A stretch of DNA of 64,000 bases from Waltergamsia citrina (taxonomy: Eukaryota > Ascomycota > Sordariomycetes > Hypocreales > Bionectriaceae), in NCBI GenBank assembly GCA_022814615.1, contig JAKLNE010000068.1:98640-162639 (forward strand), in the 5' to 3' direction. Position 1 is the stretch's first letter. Each line of letters opens with the position of its first letter. Of this stretch, positions 22,056 through 33,859 are shown piece by piece. Below the pieces are notes generated by a model. It was not told where the DNA came from. It did not search any database and saw only the letters and a list, made by a program, of their open reading frames with translations. Both the position numbers and the translations under genes were made by a program.

Positions 22056-22364
22056 AGCCATGGCAGCACTCGCGCTTGGAACATGTATGCAGGCTACCTT
22101 GTACTGGTAAATATAACCTGATGAGCTTGAACCGATCGAATAAACCGTCAGAGATGCCTTGAGCATCCGTGAGTTTACATATGCAACCATGTAAATGAAC
22201 TAGTAAAGGAGGAACATTAGTAAACATCGAACAATAAAGTAACAAGCAAGACAGAATTATTCTAAATATTCTTCTACAGTACCATGATCTGTAAAAATCT
22301 TTTAGTATTATATTGTCCATTAGAGGTTATAGTAATGTTAATTTATCTTTAAAAAGAGGATGGG
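22056..22364. other. AT-rich intergenic region
   Basis: Downstream of the hydrolase and next to the kinase remnant; strongly AT-rich from about 22200. Nothing else seen. Confidence 0.5.
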
Positions 22365-23390
22365 CTAATCTTCATGTGTCACCACACTTCCTGGTTGGGA
22401 CTGGATATTCAAAGACTCTAGTACCTCGCATAATTCCTTGAACTTCACTGGCTTCATTAGAAATGCATCCGCTCCGCTCTTTAGTGCCACTAACTGACGC
22501 TAACCCCGCGATTGCAAGGATACATGTAGCTACAGCTCAAATACGACGCTGATGTGCATCCGATCGAATGCACTGTGTGGCTCCCCGTCCACCCATGACC
22601 GGTACAGATACGTCCATCAGAATTCTCGCGAAGTCGCCGCATGTGCTTTCTGCATACTTCTTAAGGCCCTTTTTGCTAATGGTAGCAATCTCGTATTATC
22701 GCCCCAGATTTCCCATGTAGGCAACTAACATCTTAAAGTTGATTCGATTATCGTCAACCAGTAACATGTTAACAGCGCCACTACTGCTGTTATTATATGG
22801 GGCGCTTTCTGGATGTGCAGCTGGTCGATCCTGGCCTTGCGCAATTATTGCATCTGATTCTAGGGACCCGACCTTTGAAATAACGCTTCTACCTTCTCTG
22901 AATATGACTCTGCTTTTTCTGTATCTTTTGGTTCTATCTCTTCCCGAGGCTGATTTGATACTAATGCATGGGGCAGCGGATGAGGTTTGGGAAGACCTGT
23001 CCACTCTTTATATGCAAGCTGAATGCACTTGGCGAGTTTACGAGGCCCAATACTGTAGCATGTAAGCCACGTAATCTCAAACAGAACGCATTGTTGACAA
23101 TACCAGTACGCTGATAACTCGCGGCTGTAAAATAGGCTCGAAAGTGCTCTCTTAACCCATTACCTCGCATGTATTGTAGCGCTGACAAAATTCCAAGGCA
23201 TTCTGATAGACGACGATATTAGGAATCCTAGCGAAGTGTTCATCCTGTCTGAATATTTCCGAAATCTTGTCATCCGACTGAAGAATTCAAGAGCCATTTG
23301 TTGAGTTGCGTCGTCTGTCACAATTTCCAAGCGAAGCCGATTATGACAGATGTACTCTATGATGGCCCGCCGTTTACAACTTTTTGACAC
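22365..23390 (-). pseudogene. Remnant of a hybrid histidine kinase (receiver domain end)
   Basis: Fragments of a two-component hybrid kinase remain in order on the minus strand but are broken by stops and frameshifts. Upstream part (23390-22960): a decayed inter-receiver region in which GPRKLAKCIQLAYKEW is still readable. Then NMLLVDDNRINFKML, the start of a receiver domain, ARILMDVSVPVMGGRGATQ with the phospho-acceptor Asp, and ALKSGADAFLMKPVKFKELCEVLE with the conserved Lys-Pro, ending at a stop at 22365. Breaks include a TAA after NLGR, a TGA after QRRI, and a frameshift before ALKSG. The TGA sits where CGA would be expected, as RIP-type C-to-T change produces. The kinase core itself is not recognisable upstream. 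Confidence 0.7.
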
Positions 23391-24093
23391 GGTTCTTATA
23401 GATTAAAACCCTTCCAAATAAATGTAATATGGAATTCAAGTACCGAAGACAGAGATTTACCAACTCTAAACTTGGATATCTAACGGGACCTTCTAGATCG
23501 TGTTACGACATCGTGCGCTGCAACCCTGACTACAACAGGCAACCGAGCGAGGAGGGATGATGCAGCATACAAACAGGCGAGGTTACATGAGTTCATTCGC
23601 GCTCTACTGTTAGACACCCAGCATCCGATTCGCTCAAAGTAGATGGGGCCCTTCGTATGAGTACCGGGGTCCTTGCATCTCGCCCTTTAACGGACCTTTC
23701 TCGGACTGTGATGGGCTGCATGAGTAGAATAGCTCGGTTTAAAATCGGTATATCGTACTTGTAAAACGGAGTTGACAGTGTTAGCGAGTGACGATTCGCA
23801 GAGAGGCCGGACAGCTCTCGGACGCCGTCATAAGGTTCACAAGGTGCATTTGTCCACGAGAATGACCCCGCTGGTATGAAACGACGTTTCATTGCATAAT
23901 TATCGTACGAGAATCTCTTATTGAAATCTTCTGGGATAATCGACTTAGATTAGAATATAAAGGCAACTAAAATCCAACATTTGGTCGAGACAATCACCTA
24001 CATCCACGACAAACATTAGTCACTCAACCTATGAAAAGGATTCTAAGATCATTGAAACCATCCATAGACTCCTACCTTATACATTGATTCAAG
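23391..24093. other. Intergenic region upstream of cyanide hydratase
   Basis: No gene recognised. The last ~150 bp is the likely promoter and leader of the cyanide hydratase gene. A minus-strand frame at 23593-23892 has no domain. Confidence 0.5.
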
Positions 24094-25297
24094 ATGGCCA
24101 TCACAAACTACAAGGCGGCTGCTGTTGGTCATCTCACGCCCTATTACCCATGGCTTTCAGTTGACAAACGGGGCACAGGTAACTTCTGAGCCAGCTTGGT
24201 TCGACCTTGAGTCTGGTGTTCAGAAAACCATTGATTTCATCAATGAAGCTGGTCATGCCGGGTGCAAACTTGTCGCTTTCCCTGAAGTCTGTTCGTCTCA
24301 ACATATCCAGTCAAGCTTTGAACTGTTAATAACAACTGAAATATAAACAGGGATTCCCGGGTACCCATATTGGATGTGGAAAGTCACATATCTCCAAAGC
24401 CTCCCTATGTTAAAGAAGTATAGAGAGAATTCCCTGAAGGTCGACTCGGAGGAGATGCGAAGGATCCGCCGCGCCGCACGCAGCAATAATATCTACGTTT
24501 CCATGGGATTTTCCGAAATTGACCATGCAACGCTATACCTTGCTCAGGTGTTAATCTCGCCAATGGGCGACGTGATCAACCATCGTCGGAAGATTAAGCC
24601 TACACATGTCGAAAAGCTTGTTTATGGCGATGGGTCCGGCGACTCTTTTATGTCAGTGTCAGAAACGCCAATCGGCCGCATCGGCCAGCTCAACTGCTGG
24701 GAGAATATGAATCCCTTCATGAAATCACTAAATGTAGCTATGGGTGAACAGGTTCATATTGCTGCATGGCCTGTCTATCCAGGGAAGGAGTGTCAAGTGT
24801 CCCCCGATCCGGCTACAAATTACGCTGATCCGGCTTCGGACCTCGTTACACCGGAGTACGCGTTGGAGACAGGCACTTGGACACTAGCGCCTTTCCAAAG
24901 GCTCTCGGCTGAAGGCCTAAAGAAGAATACACCTGAGGGCGTTGAACCCGAAACTGACCCCACTCCTTACAACGGCCATGCCCGCATATATCGGCCTGAT
25001 GGGAGCTTATACATGCAGCCGTCCAAAGAATTCGATGGGTTGCTTTTCGTCGACATCGACTTAAACGAATCGCATCTTACGAAGGTTCTTGCCGATTTTG
25101 GTGGGCATTACATGCGCCCTGACTTGATTCGGCTACTCGTTGATACGAGGCGAAAGGAGTTGGTGACCGAGACGAAACCTGACGGCAGCATCGCCACTTA
25201 TACGACGCGGGCTCGTCTTGGCTTGCATGAGCCCCTTGACTCAAGAACTAAGCACGAAGAGGGCAATCAGGCATTCACGAGGGCAGAGGATGTGTAA
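24094..25297 (+). CDS. Cyanide hydratase (nitrilase family)
   Basis: 362-residue enzyme that hydrates cyanide to formamide, used by fungi to tolerate cyanogenic plants. Three exons; introns 24124-24178 (55 bp) and 24291-24350 (60 bp). The donors are unusual, GTTGGT and GTTCGT, but they restore the exact family sequence: KAAAVTSEPAWFD at the first junction and FPEVWIPGYPYW at the second. Catalytic triad: Glu46 (FPEVW), Lys128 (HRRKIKP) and Cys163 (LNCWEN), with spacing as in nitrilases. The near-complete match of the AAAVTSEP start and the WKVTYLQSLPMLK region to fungal cyanide hydratases favours this over a general nitrilase. It sits between a dead kinase and an ankyrin gene. Confidence 0.92.
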
Positions 25298-25475
25298 TTT
25301 GTTTAGTTTATGTAGATTCTGCTGCGAATTATACTTCAAATAAGCATAGCACCACCATACTTAGTGGATTGACAGAAAGAAGTCATCTATATCGTGAAGG
25401 TTGGTCGCTTTGTATTTTTAATCAATATGAATACATAACTCCTATGGTAGAAATTGATGATAGTTATTTGCCGCA

Positions 25476-27448
25476 TCACTCTTTCACGCCCAACAGAATC
25501 ATGAGATCCTGCCGGCGGAGCGTTTTGATCCTCTTGATAGCTTCCTTGTTATCTTCTGCATGAACATCCACCCCGTAGTCAAATAAAAGCTTCGCCAAGT
25601 TGTAGTTCAAATACAAAAGGACCAACGTAAGGGGGGTTCTCTTCAGCCCGTCGACCTCGTCCACATCGGCGCCATAGTTCAAAAGCAACTTAACGTGTTC
25701 ACAGCGATGAAGATCAATAGCATATGTTAACAGAGTCTGGCCCCCGAGCATGCGCACTTGCGTTGAAGCGCCATGCTTTAGAAGCTCCTCAGTCACTGCT
25801 GGGTTCGGGAGGCTCACCGCGTGGCAAATGGCTGGCAGACCATACAAATGGTCTGTGATGTCCGGATCAGCGCCATTCGTGAGTAGCAGATTCATCAGGT
25901 CAATCTTCTCGTCCACCTTTAAGATAGGACTCATGATGATGTCAATCAAGACCGGTTGGGCGGCGCTGCCTGTCTGTGCAGCGCTGGCACCCCGTTTGAG
26001 AAGTTGCTTCGCAATGTCGACCCGCCTTTTAGCAATAGAAGCAGCTAGTAGTGTCGAGCCCAGATAATTGCATGCGTCTTGCCTGGCTCCCTGGTCGAGC
26101 AGCATTTCCAACATTTTGGCATTACCATTCTCTACCGCTACGGCAGCCAGGGGATTACCCAGAACGTCCTTCGAGTTAATGTCCGCGCCATATTCAAGAA
26201 GGAGCTTGACGATCTCAACACTCCCGTTGAGCAATTCTTGCACAATAATAGGCTGACCTGTGATAGCTTTGGCGTTGGCATCTGCGCCGTGCTCCAGCAG
26301 GAATTGCACGCCAGGGAAATTGCCCTTCCGGACAACTCCCACGAAGTGCGGCTCGGAAGAAACGAATTTGCTATCTATGCTGGCGCCACTGTCCAACAAG
26401 ACCTTGGCGACGTTGAGGCTGCCGACTGAACAAGCCAGGAACAATGGCGGCAAGTCTGCACAGCTCGCGTGGATAGAGCTGCCTCCTGCTTCCAGAATAC
26501 GACGAGCCGTGCTAGCTTGGTCAGTCAGGATAGCACATTTCAGAGGCGTGTTGCCAGCCTCATTGCGACCATTGACATTAGCACCCTGACCGATGAGTCC
26601 CGACGCCTGTTTCTCGTCACCAAGGGTTACGGCTTGACAGAGAGCCGACACCAAAGGATCGGGCTTCCGCCGCAGACTGGTGGTGAGAGCTTTGAAGAAG
26701 CCGCCTTTGGAAGACGCCAGTACAGTGGCTGAGGATGGGCTTGTTGGCGGCGCGTCGAAGTTTGCTGCTGGAATGGAAGCTGTGTATGGAGGAGGATCTT
26801 CTGGGGTTCCCTTGCTATCGGATGCCACCTGCTCAAGGGATGAAGATGGGTAGGCTCCAGAGGTCTTGGGAGCTTCGTACGCGGGCGCATCCACGTGAGG
26901 TTTCTCAACCATTCGCGTGACGATGTCAGCTTGATTAACAATATCCTTTCCGATGGGCGAGTCCAATTCATCCTGCTCTGAAGATTGGTGACTAAAGCAT
27001 TGTCAACTTCGATCAATCGGCTCAGAATCTGATCGACTCACTCATTCAAAACATCAGTCATCCAGCTAATGAGGTGGTTATAAGTCATTAGAAACCCGCT
27101 CTGCTCTATCATAAACGTCGAGTTCAGCTTTTGGAGCTCTCCCAACTCGGGACGCATAATGTGCTCCTGTAAACTGGCGACAACTAATTCGCAAGACGTC
27201 AGAGAGCGACTTAAGATTTGTCTTGATCGCTCCAAAGTCGCTGTGGTGAGATTGAGGGCTGTCTCGAGCTTAGTAGCATTGCGTTCGAGCTGGCGTAGCG
27301 TTGTGAATGCAAGACGAACACCTTGGGCGCTGTTGTCGTCATCTGTAAGAGCTTGGAGGATATTTTGGGCGTCGTCTGTGCTGGAAATAGCGCGGCTGGA
27401 GATCGCCGAGCAAAGCGCTATGAGGGAAGAGATTGTGTAGGTATCCAT
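25476..27448 (-). CDS. Ankyrin-repeat protein with a fungal N-terminal helical domain
   Basis: Spliced protein of 640 residues from two exons; intron 26992-27041 (50 bp, GTGAGT donor, TTTAG acceptor), giving the junction DVLNDHQSSEQDELDSP. Residues 1-135 are a mostly helical domain (SSLIALCSAISSRAIS, then LRQLERNATKLETALNL), of the kind found at the start of many fungal NLR-like and ankyrin proteins. A Pro/Ser-rich linker follows. From about residue 265 there are about ten ankyrin repeats, for example GNTPLKCAILTDQASTARRILEAGG and LLEYGADINSKDVLGNPLAAV. Ankyrin repeats bind other proteins. The partner is unknown and no catalytic or NACHT domain is present. Confidence 0.85.
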
Positions 27449-27746
27449 GATAGGGTCTTCGTGTAGATGTTCACGAACTTTCTGCGGTGTTAGATGACAC
27501 GATAATTATAAAAGCTGTAAATTTCCAAATCCTAGAGGCGGGCGAGTACAAAAAGACGAAAGCAGAGCGCATGCTAAACACCCAGGATCAACGGATTGAC
27601 AAAGTCTTTCGCTGTGTATGACACTCATAGGGCTATATAGGATTGAGCCTTGCTCATCAATACACCGACGTCAACGATGTCGCAGCGGCTGACGTGGGCA
27701 TGGTCTGATACGGTTTGCATCTCCGTCATCTACATGTATTTTCTAC
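27449..27746. other. Intergenic region
   Basis: Promoter side of the ankyrin gene. A CTA/TAC-rich low-complexity stretch begins just beyond it, at about 27770-27810. No gene seen. Confidence 0.5.
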
Positions 27747-27856
27747 TTATTTTCTGGCATTAGATGCTACTACTAGTATATAACTACTTACTACTACTAC
27801 TAGACTACGTACTATCGCACTGTATTTGATGCCCAGGCTTACACGCGCGCAGCTTC

Positions 27857-28466
27857 TCACTGCACTAATCCCTTCTTGAGCACATCGCCCCGTTTTCGTG
27901 TGAAGAGGGGGCTGGATGCCTGGGCTTGGTGGCGGTCTAGCCCCGAGGACAGTATCCCCTTTAGGAAGCATTCCACGCCGCACCACGAGGCGTCGTAAGG
28001 ATCAATGTTGAAATAGCCGACATACGCGTAGGTATTCGATGAAGTAGCCTCTGGCGCATGGTCAAAGCTCCAATCGAGATATTGATGTCCTCTTGGAGTT
28101 CCGCTGACACTTGATCCCATCGGCGAAGTGATGTTCTACCGTTAATTCATGTTCCCGCAGAGCGGTCCGGAAGATTGGCGGTTGCCGTCCACTGCGGTTT
28201 TCATTTAATGCATGGCCTGCATTAAACCCTCCCAAATAGAGCACCGTGTAGCGACTCTGGACCACTTGGAAGCTCTGGAGCATAACGCTGCGAAAGCTTC
28301 CGGAACTACCGAGGACGGCGGCAGCCATTCTAGTATCAAGAAAGGCCTTACCAACGCAGGAAAACGTCTTTACAGTGTACGGTACCCGGATATAAACACA
28401 AGCAATAAGCGAATCAACTTGTCGATTCTTCCCTGTGTTAGCCGCCTCCTCCACCATGTCGCCATT
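27857..28466 (-). pseudogene. Possible broken hypothetical gene
   Basis: Two protein-like frames overlap in different phases on the minus strand. The upstream one carries MAAAVLGSSGSFRSVMLQSF and RYTVLYLGGFNAGHAL; the downstream one carries HQYLDWSFDHAPEAT and YVGYFNIDPYDASWCGVECFLKG. A possible intron starting at a GTAAAG donor near 28373 joins an N-terminal MATWWRRRL segment. No intron was found that joins the two main blocks in frame, so a frameshift is likely. Family not recognised. Confidence 0.3.
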
Positions 28467-28615
28467 CACCCTAAGCTAAATTAGAACCTAGCACGGTTTT
28501 CTATGGGTATAAAGGATGCTAATCTAAGCGCATTTTAGTGCTATTTAACACCATATATCCGTACAACAGCAATCCCTAATATTAGCGTGTCGGTGCACAA
28601 TTGTGATCATCCATC

Positions 28616-29474
28616 ATGGCCGGACAGCTGTCGAACGATGCTCCTGCGCCAAATCACAAACTTAATGAAACAATGTTCAATCAACGTGTTGCTCAAACCA
28701 GCGCACAGCATTTGTTGCCATACATAGAACCATACCATCACATTCTAGATCTCGGCTGCGGGCCAGGGTCAATCACGGCAGGCCTTGCAGAGCTTGTACC
28801 GGATGGCCATGTAATTGGAATCGATAGCAACGCCGGTGAGTGAGAGTTGTAATAGTACGCACCACCAGACCTCTGGCTAATGTTTACTAGACTCTATCAG
28901 GGCCGCCATATCGTTGGCTGAGGCGAGAGGGATACAGAATCTCTCCTTCCGTACTGGAGACATAAAAAAAGATCTCGTCGATATAGATTCAGAGTCATTT
29001 GACATAGTACATACCCACCAAGTCCTATTACATCTGGCCGAGCCTCTTGAGACGATGCGAGAGATGCGTCGAATCTTGAAAACTGGTGGAATACTGTCTA
29101 CTGTTGATAGTGCTATGCATGTTGTAATTCCAAGCTTGCCAGGAGTCATCGACAGCGAAAAAGCGTACGAACGCTTTTCAAGGGCCAAAGGTGCAGATCC
29201 TAACTTTGGCCAGCGACATCACATCGTTGCTCATGAAGCTGGCTTTGCATGGGAGCAAATGGAAATCAGCTCACGAGCAATGAAAGAATTGAGCGACCAA
29301 GACAAGGCTTTCCTGCTTGAAGCTGCAATTCCTGCCGCAGACACTTTCGTGAAGACTGGTACAATATCGGGCGCAGAGGCTGAGGAGCAAAAGAGAGCCT
29401 TTCGTGAATGGAGCAAGCTGCCAGAGTCCAGATGGATAGAGCTTGCTAGCGCGTTGCTCTGCTGGAAGCGTTGA
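28616..29474 (+). CDS. Class I SAM-dependent methyltransferase
   Basis: 267-residue methyltransferase, two exons; intron 28836-28890 (55 bp, GTGAGT donor, CTAATG branch, ACTAG acceptor). Motif I, ILDLGCGPGSI, binds S-adenosylmethionine; GHVIGIDSNADSI carries the acidic residue after strand 2, and the splice junction falls within it. DIVHTHQVLLHL is the post-motif region and MREMRRILKTGGILST the end of the fold. It is closest in style to UbiE/Coq5-like and secondary-metabolite methyltransferases with a variable substrate. It could act with the SDR or prenyltransferase downstream, though 1.8 kb of gene-free sequence separates them. Confidence 0.88.
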
Positions 29475-31285
29475 CACGGCCCCTCGTACTGCCTTAACGG
29501 TGTAGCACAAGGGCCAAGTTACTCTTGATGTTAAGGTATCTTGCGGATTAGGTCTAAGCACTTCTCTCGCCATGCTACCGTCTGCCGGTTTATCAATTCC
29601 ACCCACTCTTACTTACCTTGGCTCTCCAGCACTTCCGCTGATTTACTAATATGTGATAATAATAATGAAAATTTTCTATTAGCCCTTAAGCAGACGTTAG
29701 GATGAATAGAGGTAAGGAGAATGATAGGATATTCAGTGGACCAGCTCACATGAGTAGCAAAAAGGGGATCTCTTCTGAGCTCGGAACAATGTTCACCGCC
29801 TACACCCAGGATGTACCGTCTCTCCTGTGGCAAGATTAGAGATCGTGGATCGACGGCGTGAACGACTTCGTTATTGATGGCTCCCCCTATGCCGGCGATA
29901 CGAGGGGACAATATGGCCCGGAGAACTCTGTTGCACTTTTGAAGAAGATGAACGGCATTGAACTGCAGGCGGAAAGTAATTAAATAGTTTTGTTCTTTTT
30001 GGAGTTTCCTCCCTTTGCGCTCTTATTCCCCATCTCCTTCTTATCGCGACAATCCTAGGGTGTATCTCTGTGCTTCCTATAGAGTACTTCCCAAACTAGG
30101 CCTTATTTGTTCTGCAGTCATGTTGAAGGCCTTAGGAGGATCCATCGAGTCCATATAGAGATGCAGTCTCTACTAGCGTACGGCCGCAGAGGCAAATTTT
30201 CATATGCTGTAGTTTAAGACCTCCTGAACATATTGTATTTGATAGTAGAGGTCTTGTAGAATTCGGTATTTTTCTCGCTTGGACCAGCAATTCCTCCGGA
30301 AGTGAGGTCGATAAGATTTGACATGCGTATATTCAGGCTGACTTCCTGCTCTTGGTCCACGATCTGGTAATCATCTTGTGACTACGGCGCTGTTTGACAT
30401 GGTTCGCTTCAATCACTCCAGTTTTGCGGGTCTTGCTACTCCTTTGATTCTTCTGAGGCTGCCTTGATGTTGAGCTAAGCTGGTCCTGGCCTGCGATGAT
30501 GGGGTGATCAAGCGTTGGATTTGGGATTTTAGACAGGTCACGAGGTGCCGGAATAGCGCTTTTGGCTCGTGAAGTAGGACTGAAAATGACATCGGATGGC
30601 ATTCAGGTTCTCGTCGCTGTAATTAGGTCTGGAGTCTCTGGCTCAGTCTCCTACATGTACGCTCTGTCCTTTATCCTGTGCAATTCCGATGGAGTACATC
30701 GACCCAGCTATTCAAGAGAACTTGCCGGAGAGCTGGCAGATAGCTACAAATAAAACATATAGAGGGATAAGTAGTTTAGTAGCAATAAATATTATTAAGC
30801 TAGTATAGTAACTTTCAAACCAGATGAAGCACAATATGTAGTGGATTATATGGTGAAAAGTGAGAACTTTTAGCACGTTAAGTACCTCTTAGAACGTTGT
30901 ATAAGGAGAAAGGCTAGAGAGGTTGTTTAAGCATAGTATAATTAGTATACTAGGAGAGCTATAAGCTAGAGAACAATATGCAAGAACATGAGAACTTACT
31001 TAAATAAGATGTACTGGATATGGTTAGAGTTTAACGTAGCTTTTCTATCTTATAACCTTATAGTAGGTATAGCGAAGCTGAGAGATTAAACTTGGAATTG
31101 TTCTTTACTTCTTAGCTAGTTATGGTATAATCGTATTACGCTTTATTTTGTATTCGAATTCATTCAATATGCTCGACAAGTCCCACCTAAACAAGGAAGT
31201 CGCATAAGCGATCTAACTTCTTTACTTGGGCATTATCACTAATCATGTCAAAGACTGTTCTATCGGCCTGAACTAATATCAAACA
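29475..31285. other. Gene-poor, AT-rich region
   Basis: About 1.8 kb with no recognised gene. 30740-31160 is strongly AT-rich, with TA-rich words and many stops in all frames, which fits a repeat mutated by RIP. A basic minus-strand frame at 30333-30602 (SPTSRAKSAIPAPRDLSK) could be the remnant of a larger gene but has no named domain. Confidence 0.5.
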
Positions 31286-32355
31286 CTACAAGGTATAACC
31301 AATGGCAGAATCTGCGGCAGACACCCCGGCCCATGCTGCACTCTTCGCCCATAGCTTGTCCTGAACTTCTTTGTCCTGACTGATGGGATTGCAATCGGTC
31401 TTTGATAACTTTGTATAGTACCCTGCCTCGTCTGCGAAGGGTGCACTTAGCGTGAGCTGGCAAACGTCGAAGGCAGCATCTTTGGAGGTTCGGATGGTAC
31501 TGTCGACCCATTGCAGAATCGGTCTCAGTGGCTGGAAGAGGTAGCTGGTCATGTATTTGACGCTTTGAGGTGTCCTGGTATACAATCCCCGTGAGTCGAC
31601 TAGCTGCCCAGGATTGTATACAATCGCAGAGATTCGGTTGAGGTTGGGGTCCTGTGGTCGAAGATCCAGCTATTCGTCAGCATTGGCCTTCAATCTATGC
31701 TCTTCATGCCATGGTCGGCTCATACCGCTTGCAGTCGCCGATTGAGCGCAAGGCCCCAGGTTGTGACAGCTAATTTTGCATTTCCGTAGCGCTGAAACCC
31801 TCGACTGTAGTTGTCGGGCTCTAAGACTGGTTTGTTAAGCACATCCAGGTCATCGGGCAGCTCGGGTGGGATCTTTTCCATGCCACTCTTGCCACCCCAG
31901 TGGGCTAAGCTGGACAGTAGCAAGACGCGGCCCTTTCCAGGACTAAACTGGCCAAGCAGTCGAAGGACAATCGCAGTGTGGGATATATGACAGACTTGCA
32001 ACGTCTGTTCGTAGCCATCCTCAGTGATTTGAGGGTCGCCAACGAGGTCCCAGTAATGGGCATTACAGATGATGGCTTTCAGCGGAGGGTACGTCTTATC
32101 GACAATTCCCTGGACGACTTGGGTCACAAAATCATTTGTTGCCGAGAGGCGTGCTAGATCCAGCTCCAGAATGGATACCTTGCTTTCTGGATATTGCGCG
32201 ATGATCTCGCGCAATTTCTTAGTGTTGACGTTAGCATCAGAGGCATCTCTGACAGTTAATATGAGATGGTGCTCTGGGTGGTTTGTCAGGAGTAGATCTA
32301 CGACTGGCAGAGCCAATGAGCCGTTGGCCCCAGTGAGAATGATAGCACCGGCCAT
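31286..32355 (-). CDS. Short-chain dehydrogenase/reductase
   Basis: 337-residue SDR, two exons; intron 31670-31725 (56 bp, GTATGA donor, AATAG acceptor) in phase 0. The cofactor loop reads ILTGANGSLALP, with Ala where the third Gly is usual. ICNAHYWD stands in the NAG region. The catalytic Tyr190 and Lys194 are in FQRYGNAKLAV, and LLLSSLAHWGG supplies the Ser. The C-terminal exon (VYNPGQLVDSRGL, then YLFQPLRPI) resembles the retinol-dehydrogenase-like SDRs seen in fungal secondary-metabolite clusters. It is likely NADP-dependent. The gene runs toward the methyltransferase and away from the monooxygenase. Confidence 0.88.
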
Positions 32356-33859
32356 GCTGCGTGCCGGCGTAGGATTTCTCGACCCAAAGCGAAGTCTTAG
32401 ATAAAACTGTAGAAAGATTTTATTGAGTGTTTTGTTGATATTCGACTGAGCGTATTATGGTCAATCCGGTGCCAAACATGACCTAAAGTTAGGATGTAAG
32501 CCAAATCATGCCTACAAGCAACCTATAAGTCCACTAGCAATAGTAACAATGCACTCCTGTGTAGAAGGTACTATAATCATTCGGGTAAATGAGATCCAAG
32601 TGGGGTGGCAATCCAGGCTTCGCTGTTGCGGAACCAACGGCCCAGTCAACCCCTTTCACCTTCAGTCAGTGGCTAGCTCAATGACTGTCTTTACTTCCTC
32701 CCCGTGACCAAGCACTCGTGTGATATGGTCTCATCTTAGAGGACATCAAACTTAGATCGTGGTAATTCCCAAGCTAATACATACGCTGCCCCGAAAAGCT
32801 GGTACTTTTGAACATTGCCGTTCTATCAGGGGAGAACTAGAGGGAAGGCGGCTAATGAATAGCACGTATTAGCAAGCATATTAATCTACGGCGCATACTC
32901 TGTACTTCGAAAATCCCTACCTACACTTGCTAGAAAAACTGTCGCTTTGTATCCCAAGCCGATAGCCCACGCAAGCTTAGGCCTTTCTCCAAAAGTTCCT
33001 ACATTTGTGGCGTTGCGTATTCGCGCTAGCGATATATGTGATATCAACGCATCACGATGGGAGACATGCAATCAATAGGCCAGAAAGGTGTGGTCCTGCA
33101 GCTTTGCTTTGTGTGGTGTTGGGCGCCAAATCCGGGGAGTGCCGGGAGCAGGGTTGTAAGTATATATCTCCGGGGAGTACCGGGATCAGGGGTTGTAAGC
33201 CTAGATCTGCCGGGAATCAGCACTTGGTCGGATACCAGATTTCTTCCTGCAGCTAGACATAGTGGACCAGCAAGGGACCTTCAAGTTGTGCTCAATGGAA
33301 TGACTGTCCAATCATGCCCTCAAGTGGCGGATTTCTCCTAAAATTACTATGAGTACTCGTTATGTGCATCATGCCAGGCCACAGTAGGCCCACAGACACA
33401 CCAAATACAAACAGGGTTTAAGTGTGCATCCCGCTTGATTCGATTTACTTCAAAGGTTACATGACTATGTAAGTGGTGTGCGGAAAATCGGGAAGTAGAC
33501 CCGCCACCTATTTGTTGCGTTTCATAACGGCTATCTTGACTTTGGAAGCGCTCGTCGAATGATGCTTTTCAGAGACAAAACTACCACTTCAAACTGATCG
33601 CAAACTACGGGATCATGCCGCATCTTGCACTCCGTCCTTGGTGTGAATTGGCCACCAGCACCTACGTACGTATAGTTTGACTACCGACACCTCTCTAAAC
33701 CAGTATCATCCTTATATCGATTGTGTAATGAACCAGTTGTGTACAATCTACTTCTCACGCAAGCCGCTGTTCAAGACATGCAGGGTAATTCATTGAGTGG
33801 CATGTTTGCATGCTACGTGGTGCTGCCAATTCTTGTAATAGCGCAATCTCTACCCTCTT
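32356..33859. other. Long intergenic region with a short tandem repeat
   Basis: Promoter side of the SDR gene and 3' side of the monooxygenase. It contains the 38-bp repeat listed separately. No gene recognised. Confidence 0.45.
33132..33222. repeat. Tandem repeat, ~38-bp unit, about 2.4 copies
   Basis: Units begin CCGGGGAGT at 33132 and again at 33170, with a partial third unit (GCCGGGAATCAG) at about 33210. Units share CCGGGA..CAGG and GTTGTAAG. No function is known; it may be a minisatellite or the remnant of a larger repeat. Confidence 0.7.

Noticed and set aside
30333..30602. Basic minus-strand frame as a possible transposon protein
   Set aside because: No zinc knuckle, RNase H or transposase motif is present and no terminal repeats were found, so a transposon call cannot be supported.
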